64,000 nt of DNA from Raineya orbicola. GTDB lineage: Bacteria > Bacteroidota > Bacteroidia > Cytophagales > Thermonemataceae. A program made the position numbers and the translations under genes. This document shows positions 35,153-42,365 of this stretch, piece after piece. The stretch lies in assembly GCF_002843425.1 (NCBI RefSeq), contig NZ_NKXO01000015.1, positions 1 through 64,000 of the forward strand. Direction: 5' to 3'. How positions within the stretch are numbered: position 1 is the first letter of the stretch; each line of letters begins with the position of its first letter. The notes under the pieces were generated by a model that had not been told where the DNA came from, searched no databases, and was given only the letters and a program-made list of their open reading frames with translations.

Positions 35153-35758
35153 ATGGCAAGAGTTACCGATTTTAATACTCTGGATTTGAACCAAACCTAC
35201 TCATACGCCGATTATCTCCTCTGGCAATTTGAGGAACGTTTGGAACTTATCAAAGGTAAAATTTTCAAAATGTCCCCTGCTCCAAGTATGAAGCATCAAA
35301 AAGTGGCAGGAAATCTGTATTTTTATATGCGAGAATACCTACAAAAAAATGATTTATGTTGTAATTTGCTTATTGCCCCCTTTGATGTACGATTATTTGA
35401 CAAGAAAAAATCCAAAAAAGCCAATAAAGAAATTTACACCGTTGTTCAGCCTGATTTGTGTGTGGTATGTGATAAAGAAAAATTAGACGAAAGAGGTTGC
35501 CTCGGTGCCCCTGACCTTATCATTGAAATCCTTTCCAAAGGAAACTCCAAAAAAGAAATGAAAATCAAATATGAACTCTATGAGGAAGCAGGTGTAAAAG
35601 AATATTGGATTGTTGTGCCTTACGAGGAGTTTATTCATCAGTACGTACTCAATGATAAAGGCAAATACGAACTCAAAGGTATTTTCGTTGATGGCTCTAT
35701 CCCCTGCCAACTCTTCCCCGATTTACAAATTGAGCTAGAAAAAATCTTTGAGGAATAG
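35153..35758 (+). CDS. Uma2-family PD-(D/E)XK nuclease-like protein, copy B3
   Basis: The 201-residue third copy has the same conserved N- and C-terminal blocks. Its central window (GNLYFYMREYLQKNDLCCNL then LIAPFD) is two residues longer and unlike B1 or B2. DNA in this copy differs a little more (DKKKSKKANKE). Nuclease motifs are intact. The end of the gene is followed by 367 bases without a gene, including the inverted-repeat element and the rplM promoter. Confidence 0.85.
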   Translation: MARVTDFNTLDLNQTYSYADYLLWQFEERLELIKGKIFKMSPAPSMKHQKVAGNLYFYMREYLQKNDLCCNLLIAPFDVRLFDKKKSKKANKEIYTVVQPDLCVVCDKEKLDERGCLGAPDLIIEILSKGNSKKEMKIKYELYEEAGVKEYWIVVPYEEFIHQYVLNDKGKYELKGIFVDGSIPCQLFPDLQIELEKIFEE

Positions 35759-35823
35759 TTTTTGTAATTGAGGTTGTTTAAGATTAAAAAAGATTTCCGA
35801 AATATTTTTGAATTGTACTTGAT

Positions 35824-35937
35824 AAACCACCCCTTAATCCCCTCCTTGGGAAGGAGGGACGTTGGGATATTCCAAAAATTTGATTTTTAGGACTTAAAAC
35901 TCCCCTCCTCAATGAGGAGGGGTTGGGGGTGGTGTTT
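35824..35937. repeat. Inverted-repeat element with two G/C-rich palindromes (MITE- or REP-like)
   Basis: The left end AAACCACCCC, with palindrome CCCCTCCTTGGGAAGGAGGG, is mirrored by the right end, whose complement reads AAACACCACCCCCAACCCCT followed by a second palindrome CCCCTCCTCAATGAGGAGGGG. The ends are imperfect inverted copies about 110 bases apart, with an AT-rich centre and no coding potential. G/C content is far above the flanking DNA. It fills most of the gap 35759-36060; the rest of that gap shows nothing recognisable. Confidence 0.7.
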
Positions 35938-36036
35938 TTAATCCTATCTATCAATCACGTTTTTTTACGAAGAATAAATAAAAAATTACAATCCTAAAAA
36001 CATCTATTTCTTATTCTCAAAAAATTACGAAAAATA

Positions 36037-36068
36037 TTTGCTAAAAAAGAAAAAATCTCATACCTTTG
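36037..36068 (+). promoter_or_regulatory. Strong Bacteroidota-type promoter of rplM-rpsI-rpsB
   Basis: TTTG (36037-36040), 20 bases, then TACCTTTG (36061-36068) match the consensus in both boxes. The predicted transcript starts near 36073, exactly at a perfect hairpin (36073-36088). Confidence 0.75.
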
Positions 36069-36072
36069 CGTT

Positions 36073-36088
36073 CCGTTTTTGAAAACGG
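36073..36088 (+). promoter_or_regulatory. Hairpin at the predicted 5' end of the rplM leader
   Basis: CCGTTTT and AAAACGG form a 7-base stem with almost no loop, about 38 bases before the rplM ATG at 36126. A 5' stem could protect the mRNA or take part in ribosomal-protein feedback; this is only a structural observation. Confidence 0.4.
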
Positions 36089-36125
36089 GTAAGTTTTTGT
36101 TTTTTACATAAAAACCAAAGTCAAA

Positions 36126-36578
36126 ATGGATTCTTTAAGTTACAAGACTATTTCGGCTAACAAAGGTACGGTGCAAAAAGAATGGGTCATCGTGGATGCT
36201 GACTCTGCCGTCCTTGGTCGTCTGGCGAGCCAAATAGCAAGCATCCTCCGAGGTAAACACAAAACCAGTTACACGCCTCACGTAGATTGTGGAGATAACG
36301 TAATTGTTATCAACTGCGACAAAATTCGCCTTACAGGCAAGAAATGGACGGATAAGGAATATATCCGCCATACGGGTTATCCTGGTGGGCAAAGAGTACG
36401 CACTCCTCGTGAAGTGAAAGAAAAGTTTTCGGGGGCTCGCTTGGTAGAAATGGCAGTAAAAGGTATGCTACCCCGCAATCGCTTGGGTAGAAAATTGTTC
36501 AACAACTTGTATGCTTACGCTGGCAGTGAGCATCCTCATCAAGCCCAACAACCTAAACCTATCACTTTACAATTCTAA
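36126..36578 (+). CDS. rplM: Ribosomal protein uL13 (50S L13)
   Basis: The 150-residue protein has WVIVDADSAVLGRLASQIAS, GKHKTSYTPHVDCGDNVIVI and the L13 signature region MLPRNRLGRKLFNNLYAYAG. It binds 23S rRNA early in large-subunit assembly. The first gene of a ribosomal operon, it has a strong promoter and is 6 bases before rpsI. The N-terminal extension MDSLSYKTISANKGTVQK is usual in Bacteroidota. Confidence 0.96.
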   Translation: MDSLSYKTISANKGTVQKEWVIVDADSAVLGRLASQIASILRGKHKTSYTPHVDCGDNVIVINCDKIRLTGKKWTDKEYIRHTGYPGGQRVRTPREVKEKFSGARLVEMAVKGMLPRNRLGRKLFNNLYAYAGSEHPHQAQQPKPITLQF

Positions 36579-36584
36579 TCTGGT

Positions 36585-36971
36585 ATGGAAGTTATCAACA
36601 CAATCGGAAGAAGAAAAACAGCCGTAGCTCGTATTTATATGAAAAGCGGAAACGGCAATATCAGTGTAAATGGCAAAGATTACAAAGATTATTTTCTGAC
36701 AGAAGTTTTACAGACTATCATTCATCAGCCGCTTGCACTCGTAGGCGAACTCGGAAAGTTTGATATCAAAGCCAATTTAGATGGTGGTGGCGTTTCAGGA
36801 CAAGCAGAGGCTTTGCGTTTGGCAATTGCTCGGGCACTCGTAGAATACAACCCCGAATACCGTGCTGTTTTGAAAAAAGAAGGCTATCTCACTCGCGACC
36901 CTCGTATGGTAGAGCGTAAAAAATACGGTAGAAGAAAAGCTCGTCGTCGCTTCCAGTTCAGCAAGCGTTAA
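36585..36971 (+). CDS. rpsI: Ribosomal protein uS9 (30S S9)
   Basis: The 128-residue protein shows INTIGRRKTAVARIYMKSGNG, GGGVSGQAEALRLAIARAL and the C-terminal ARRRFQFSKR tail, which contacts P-site tRNA. It is co-transcribed with rplM (6 bases) and rpsB (35 bases). Confidence 0.96.
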   Translation: MEVINTIGRRKTAVARIYMKSGNGNISVNGKDYKDYFLTEVLQTIIHQPLALVGELGKFDIKANLDGGGVSGQAEALRLAIARALVEYNPEYRAVLKKEGYLTRDPRMVERKKYGRRKARRRFQFSKR

Positions 36972-37006
36972 TCTTTGTATGGTTCTTTACTTAAAATTTT
37001 TGAAAA

Positions 37007-37777
37007 ATGGCTCAACAAGTTGAATATAAAGACCTTTTGAACGCAGGGGTGCATTTCGGACACCTTACGCGTAAATGGGACCCCCGTATGGCTCCATATA
37101 TCTTTATGGAGAAAAATGGTATCCATATCATTGACCTCAACAAAACCATTGCTTGCTTGCAAGATGCAGGCGAAGCCCTGAAAAAAATTGTGCGTGCAGG
37201 TAAAAGAGTCTTGTTTGTAGCTACTAAAAAACAAGCTCAAGAGATTGTATCTAGCGAAGCCAAACGCCTTAAAATGCCTTACGTTACGGAACGTTGGTTA
37301 GGTGGTATGCTTACCAATAACACTACTATCAAAAAATCTCTCAAAAAGCTTTCCTCTATTGAAAAACTTATCAAGAGCGAAGATTTTGAAAACCTTGCTA
37401 AACGCGAGCGTTTGCTTTTGATGAGAAAAAGAGATAAACTTGAAAAAGTTTTGGGAGGTATTTCAGATTTGAGAGGCTTACCCGCCGCTATGTTTGTTGT
37501 GGATATTAAAAGAGAACATATCGCCGTAAAAGAAGCCAATCGTTTGGGTATTCCTGTTTTTGCTATCGTTGATACCAACTCCAATCCTAATGAAGTGGAT
37601 TTCCCTATTCCCGGCAATGATGATGCTTACAAATCTATTGAAATCATCACCAAATACATAGGTGCCGCCATTGAGGAAGGATTATTAGAGCGTAAAACTG
37701 ATAAAGAAGAGCAAAGACTTAAAGAGGAAGAAGAGAAAAAACGCGAAATGGACGAAAACGAAAATAATGACGAATAA
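37007..37777 (+). CDS. rpsB: Ribosomal protein uS2 (30S S2)
   Basis: The 256-residue protein has the S2 signatures LLNAGVHFGHLTRKWDPRM, VLFVATKKQAQEIV, RWLGGMLTNNTTI and PGNDDAYKSIEIITKYIGAA. The acidic C-terminal tail (KREMDENENNDE) is typical of the phylum. A terminator follows directly and tsf, the common downstream partner in many genomes, is absent here. Confidence 0.96.
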   Translation: MAQQVEYKDLLNAGVHFGHLTRKWDPRMAPYIFMEKNGIHIIDLNKTIACLQDAGEALKKIVRAGKRVLFVATKKQAQEIVSSEAKRLKMPYVTERWLGGMLTNNTTIKKSLKKLSSIEKLIKSEDFENLAKRERLLLMRKRDKLEKVLGGISDLRGLPAAMFVVDIKREHIAVKEANRLGIPVFAIVDTNSNPNEVDFPIPGNDDAYKSIEIITKYIGAAIEEGLLERKTDKEEQRLKEEEEKKREMDENENNDE

Positions 37778-37783
37778 AACAAG

Positions 37784-37810
37784 AAGCGGTGAGCATTTTC
37801 ACCGCTTTTT
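37784..37810 (+). terminator. Rho-independent terminator of the ribosomal operon
   Basis: AAGCGGTGA and TCACCGCTT form a 9-base stem with a 6-base loop, then TTT. It sits 6 bases after rpsB. Confidence 0.85.
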
Positions 37811-37912
37811 ATTTTCTGAACTATCCAATAGTTTGAAATTTTCTATTATTTGCATAAATTTGAAAATAAGAAACAATTTTTGATACCCAGCATCAAACTT
37901 TGAAATGTTACT

Positions 37913-38557
37913 ATGAAACTGAGTATTGCAAAAATTCGCCGAGAATACAAAATGGCATCTTTGGACGTAAAAGATGTGAAACCGAACCCGATTGAGCAAT
38001 TTGAAACTTGGTTTGCAGAAGCTCTAAAATCCGAAATTTTAGAACCCAACGCAATGTTTTTGGCAACAGTAGCCGCCACAGGCGAACCTTCGGGCAGGAT
38101 AGTATTACTCAAAGGCGTTGAGGAAGGCGGTTTTGTTTTTTACACCAATTACAAAAGCAGAAAAGGTTTGGAAATTTCTCAAAATCAGGCAGTAGCTCTT
38201 ACTTTTTTTTGGGCAGAGTTAGAAAGACAGGTGCGTATTGAAGGCAAAGCCTCATTTTTAAGTCCCGAAAAAAGCAACGAGTATTTTCTTTCTCGCCCTC
38301 GTGAAAGCCAAATCGGAGCTTGGGCTTCACCACAAAGTGAAGTAATAGAAAACAGAAGCGTATTAGAAAGTCTTTTTGCTAAATATCAAAAAGAGTTTGA
38401 AAATCAGGCGGTTCAACGCCCTACACATTGGGGGGGGTATCTGGTAAAACCTCATTACATAGAGTTCTGGCAAGGCAGAGAAAACCGCTTGCACGATAGG
38501 ATTTGCTATACTTTACAACAAAATGAAAATTGGGTAATACAAAGATTAGCCCCCTAA
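37913..38557 (+). CDS. pdxH: Pyridoxamine/pyridoxine 5'-phosphate oxidase
   Basis: The 214-residue flavoprotein has AMFLATVAATGEPSGRIVLL, FVFYTNYKSRKGLEIS (FMN phosphate site), RQVRIEGKA, ESQIGAWASPQS and the C-terminal WQGRENRLHDRI, a PNPOx signature. It oxidises PNP or PMP to pyridoxal phosphate with FMN and oxygen. The product serves the several PLP enzymes nearby, but this is not evidence of linkage. It stands alone between the ribosomal operon and a convergent K+ channel. Confidence 0.95.
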   Translation: MKLSIAKIRREYKMASLDVKDVKPNPIEQFETWFAEALKSEILEPNAMFLATVAATGEPSGRIVLLKGVEEGGFVFYTNYKSRKGLEISQNQAVALTFFWAELERQVRIEGKASFLSPEKSNEYFLSRPRESQIGAWASPQSEVIENRSVLESLFAKYQKEFENQAVQRPTHWGGYLVKPHYIEFWQGRENRLHDRICYTLQQNENWVIQRLAP

Positions 38558-38683
38558 ATTTGCCAAAGTTGCTGTTCATTCCAAATGGGTCATTTTAGCT
38601 ACGCTCTATGCCCCATTGATTATCTACTTTCCGTAAATTGGGTGATAAGTTCTTGTGTCTTATCTATACGTTCCTATTTTCTA

Positions 38684-39697
38684 TCACTGCAAATATTTTT
38701 GTTTGAAACGCCCAATAGCTTCATTAGTGCCTAAAATTATCAAAACTTTATCTTCTGAAAGTTGGGTGTCGCTGCGTGGGTTTAGAATAAAGCCCTTTTC
38801 TTTATCCTTGAAAGCAATGATATTTACTTCACAATCTATATCATTTTGCAGGTCTTTGATAGAAAGATGCTTGATTTCTGGCTTTATTTCAGTCAGACGT
38901 ACTTCATCTAATTTGAGCTTCATTTCATCAAGCCCGCTAATTAAATCAACAAACTCCACGATGTAAGGTTTTACGACCAATTGAGCCATATGAATACCCC
39001 CTAATGCTTCGGGCATAATAACTTTATTTGCCCCAGCTCGGTATATTTTTTTTTCGGAACTAGGCTCCGATGAACGGCAAACAATAAATATATTCGGATT
39101 TAGCTCGCGAGCCGTAAGCGTAATAAAAACGTTATTGGCATCATTGGGCAAAGCAATAATCAAGGCTTTTGCCTCTTTGATATTGGCTTCCAGCAAAGTT
39201 TCCTCGTGAATAGCATCACCTAAAATAGCTTGCTTATACTTATCCACCCGAAAGTTTTGCAAATGCGATTCTACCTTTTCAATAAGCACATAAGGAATTT
39301 TGAGGCGGTCAAGTTCTTGGCACACATTGAAACCATTTCGCCCATAACCACAAACGATAATATGATTTTTCATCTTTTTGATAATTTTTCGGATTTGATA
39401 ACGCTTGAAAATTCTTTGTAGCTCTCCCTCAAACAAATAAGAGGTAAGCGTAGAAATTACAAAAGCAAATATGGCAAGATTGGTGAGAATGTAAAAAATA
39501 TTAAATGCCCTGCCCACATCGGAAAGCGGTCTTACTTCCTGATAGCCTATGGTTGAAGTAGTTATCACACACATATACAAAGCATCAAAAAACTGATAAT
39601 CTTCTATCAGCATAAATCCTGCTACTCCTGTTGCAAAACTCAAAAAGAGAACTGTAATGGCAATCAGCAGGCGTTTCAGTTTGCCCTGTATTTTCAT
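38684..39697 (-). CDS. Two-TM potassium channel protein with RCK/TrkA-N domain, altered selectivity filter
   Basis: The protein has TM1 (about residues 9-30), a pore helix FFDALYMCVIT, filter TIGYQ (49-53), then TM2 (about 64-90). A cytoplasmic RCK domain follows (IIVCGYGRNGFNVCQEL, the GxGxxG nucleotide site) and a TrkA-C-like end with KGFILNPRSDTQL. This is the MthK/Kch layout of 337 residues, probably a tetramer in the inner membrane. The usual TVGYG is TIGYQ here: the last Gly of the filter is Gln. This could change selectivity or gating. Its start is adjacent to the divergent kinase-like gene (39797). Confidence 0.85.
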   Translation of the reverse strand: MKIQGKLKRLLIAITVLFLSFATGVAGFMLIEDYQFFDALYMCVITTSTIGYQEVRPLSDVGRAFNIFYILTNLAIFAFVISTLTSYLFEGELQRIFKRYQIRKIIKKMKNHIIVCGYGRNGFNVCQELDRLKIPYVLIEKVESHLQNFRVDKYKQAILGDAIHEETLLEANIKEAKALIIALPNDANNVFITLTARELNPNIFIVCRSSEPSSEKKIYRAGANKVIMPEALGGIHMAQLVVKPYIVEFVDLISGLDEMKLKLDEVRLTEIKPEIKHLSIKDLQNDIDCEVNIIAFKDKEKGFILNPRSDTQLSEDKVLIILGTNEAIGRFKQKYLQ

Positions 39698-39796
39698 AAA
39701 TCAAAATTTATTCAAAAACAAGTTTCACGAAATTATGTAATTTTTTTGGCTATTTGCAAGAAAAATTTAATTTTACGGCGAAGCACCCAAGAATGT

Positions 39797-41665
39797 ATGC
39801 TTTTTGATTTAATCAACAATACCAAGCTCAGACGAAAGCTGTTTATTGCTTTTTTCACTTTTACCCTTATCATTGTTTTTGTAGTGGGTATGAGTTTTTG
39901 GTTCTATGCAAAAAGAGATACCATTCACGAAATTACCAACGAAATAGAAGAGATTACCACAGATATTCTCAAACTTGTCAAAAATGAAAATAACTTTATT
40001 GAACAAGAAAGCGTACAAGATAAGTTTTATCGTACAGGCGTAAGTGAAAACCAAAAAAGAAATCGTACTCTTCTGCAAGATCTCCAAAAACGTATCAGCA
40101 AATTACTCAAAAACAAAGAAATTCAAGAATTTGGAGTAGATAGCCGCCTGCAAGAACTACAAAAAGACCTGAAAGAATACGAAAATGCCTTTAAAAACTT
40201 TGTAACCAAAACTTTTCAGAAAGGAAATAAAAACTACGGACTTGAAAATGACCTCCAAAAAATCACAACACAATTGGAAGAGAAAAATCAAATTTCACCA
40301 ATTGTTCTCTATACGCTGAAAGGCTTTGAAAAAGACTACTTAATGCGAAAAGATTCCGCCAGTTTTATTGATTTTCACAATGCTATTCGCGAGGCTATTC
40401 TTACCACTGCCCACTCAGAAACCAAAGACCTATTAGAAAAGTATCAGCAAAAATTTATGCAAATTGTTGCCTTGGATAAAGAATTGAGTTTATTCAAAGA
40501 CTCTAAAATGGGTACTTATCAGCAAATGCGAGAAAGCAGTGATAGAGCCATTGCTCGTATTGAAAACATTAGCCGTATTGTAGAAGAGAAAGTTAAAAAT
40601 ATGCGAGGGCAATTTCAAAATATATTCGTAATTACCTTGCTTATTGTGGTAGTAGTTAGTCTTACTTTCAGTTATTTTCTATCATTTTTTATCACAATTC
40701 CCATCACAGAGCTTTCCAAAGCTATGCACAAGGCTATAGAAATGAACTTTTCCGAAGATCTCAAGCCTGCTCGTAAATATACCAACGATGAAATTGGACA
40801 ACTCACCGAGGATTTTAACCTGATGATTAAGCGTATCCAAATGCAGTTTCAAGAAATTAAAGAAAATGCTCGTCTTTTATTTGAAAGCAATCAATTCTTG
40901 AAGGATATCAACAAACAATTGGAAGACTCCGAAAAACGCCTTGAAAAACTCGCTTCCATCAAAGAAACGCTTTTTGATACTATCACCCAAGACCTCAAAA
41001 GCCCTCTCAATTCGCTAAAAGGATTTTTGAGCCTTATGCAACACCACCCTGAAACATTTAGCCCACAAGAGCTATCTGCCATTGCCCAAGATATGTATGC
41101 TTCTTTTGATAAAATTTCTGTGATGATAACCTCTTTGGTGCAATGGTCGCAACTGCAAACTGATGAATTAGAACTTAATCCTAATCATTTCAATATAAGC
41201 ACAATGATAGAGCAAGTAATTGCCCAACTTTCGCCTATGGCAGAAAGTAAGCAAATCAGAGTTATCAATCACGCCAAATCGGAGTTTATAGTAGATGCTG
41301 ATAAAGATATGATGAATTTCACGCTTCGTAATCTACTTTCTAATGCTATCAAATTCACCCACGAAGGCGGCAAAGTAGAAATTTTTATCCAAAACAGAGG
41401 CAAAGATAAATATATGGTAAGCATTAGCGATACAGGCGTGGGTATTAGTCAGGAACTTTTAGAAAAAATTTTTATGCCCGAAATTCACGTTTCTATGCTC
41501 GGCACTAAAAAAGAAAAAGGCTCGGGCTTCGGCTTAATGATGTGTAAAGATTTCATTCAAAAAAATGGCGGAAAGTTGTACATTGATAGCGAACTCGGTA
41601 AGGGAACTACCGTGTATTTTACGATTAAAAAAGCCAACAAAAATAAAGAAACTTCTAATTCATAA
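39797..41665 (+). CDS. Histidine-kinase-like membrane protein with HAMP, Gln in place of the phospho-acceptor His
   Basis: The 622-residue protein has TM1 (residues about 12-35), a long helical periplasmic sensor region and TM2 (about 268-295). HAMP (PITELSKAMHKAIEMNF) and a linker coil lead to a HisKA-like region LFDTITQDLKSPLNSLKGFL. The catalytic ATPase has N box NLLSNAIKFTHEGG, DTGVGI and GSGFGLMMC. The H-box His is replaced by Gln398 (codon CAA 40988-40990, one base from His codons). So it likely cannot autophosphorylate in the normal way but may bind ATP or modulate another kinase. ATG 39797 is preferred over TTG 39746. It is 5 bases from the SecA-like gene. Confidence 0.85.
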   Translation: MLFDLINNTKLRRKLFIAFFTFTLIIVFVVGMSFWFYAKRDTIHEITNEIEEITTDILKLVKNENNFIEQESVQDKFYRTGVSENQKRNRTLLQDLQKRISKLLKNKEIQEFGVDSRLQELQKDLKEYENAFKNFVTKTFQKGNKNYGLENDLQKITTQLEEKNQISPIVLYTLKGFEKDYLMRKDSASFIDFHNAIREAILTTAHSETKDLLEKYQQKFMQIVALDKELSLFKDSKMGTYQQMRESSDRAIARIENISRIVEEKVKNMRGQFQNIFVITLLIVVVVSLTFSYFLSFFITIPITELSKAMHKAIEMNFSEDLKPARKYTNDEIGQLTEDFNLMIKRIQMQFQEIKENARLLFESNQFLKDINKQLEDSEKRLEKLASIKETLFDTITQDLKSPLNSLKGFLSLMQHHPETFSPQELSAIAQDMYASFDKISVMITSLVQWSQLQTDELELNPNHFNISTMIEQVIAQLSPMAESKQIRVINHAKSEFIVDADKDMMNFTLRNLLSNAIKFTHEGGKVEIFIQNRGKDKYMVSISDTGVGISQELLEKIFMPEIHVSMLGTKKEKGSGFGLMMCKDFIQKNGGKLYIDSELGKGTTVYFTIKKANKNKETSNS

Positions 41666-41670
41666 AATTT

Positions 41671-42297
41671 ATGTTTTCATTTTTTGGAAAAAAAGATTTA
41701 CAGCTTGTCCGTTTAGATGACGTAGTCTGGATAAGCCAAGAAGCCAAGTGGGCGGCTTTACTTCGAGATTTACAAAAATCAGCAGAAAGCAAACCTACTT
41801 GGCTCATTTACTTCTTTGAACGCACTTTTAGCACCTTGCAAACTCTACTACCCAATCTCCAAAAACCTTATGAGTGGGTACAAAGTGCAGATAACTTAAA
41901 AGATACTTCTAAAATCCTGATTTTTTCGGCAAACGAATTTCGGCATTTGAGTAGTTATCTAAAAAAAGATTTTACAAATAAAGAGCTATCCGTATTCTTT
42001 GCAGAGCATTACCCTTTGGCTGTTGAAGAAACCGAAATTTTAAAGAAAATTGGAGATATTAGTTTCAGAGCAAAGGCGTATGTTTATACAAGTTTTGATG
42101 AACCTATTTTGAAAAAATTTTCAGGAGATAAAATTCTGGAAATGCTCAAAAAATTGGGTATAAAGGAAACTGAAAGCCTTTCTCATCAACTCATTACAAA
42201 GGCTATCAAAGAAGCACAGAAAAAGATTAGCGAAAGTATCAAACACGAGCAAAAGGCTGTTTCAATGGAAGATTGGTTTGCTAAAAACTTTAAATAA
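41671..42297 (+). CDS. Stand-alone protein resembling the second nucleotide-binding and scaffold part of SecA
   Basis: The 208-residue protein aligns by eye with SecA from NBD2 onward. DDVVWISQEAKWAALLRDL matches the DLVYMTEAEK region. AKAYVYTSFDEPILKKFSG then KILEMLKKLGIKETES matches RFYLSMEDALMRIF and the LGMKPGEAI segment. HQLITKAIKEAQKKI matches the HPWVTKAIANAQRKVE start of the helical scaffold. The GRSGRQGD arginine finger block and most motif VI residues are gone, and there is no NBD1, preprotein-binding or wing domain. It is therefore not a translocase motor; it may regulate or bind partners. It is co-directional and 5 bases after the degenerate kinase. Confidence 0.6.
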   Translation: MFSFFGKKDLQLVRLDDVVWISQEAKWAALLRDLQKSAESKPTWLIYFFERTFSTLQTLLPNLQKPYEWVQSADNLKDTSKILIFSANEFRHLSSYLKKDFTNKELSVFFAEHYPLAVEETEILKKIGDISFRAKAYVYTSFDEPILKKFSGDKILEMLKKLGIKETESLSHQLITKAIKEAQKKISESIKHEQKAVSMEDWFAKNFK

Positions 42298-42313
42298 TTT
42301 TTTTGCAAAACAC

Positions 42314-42342
42314 TTGCCAAAGTGATAAAATTTTTAACTTTG
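42314..42342 (+). promoter_or_regulatory. Promoter of the thiolase gene
   Basis: TTG (42314-42316), 18 bases, TAACTTTG (42335-42342), then ATG 42366. It fits the Bacteroidota consensus. Confidence 0.6.
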
Positions 42343-42365
42343 AAAACCATTAAACCCTTAACCCA

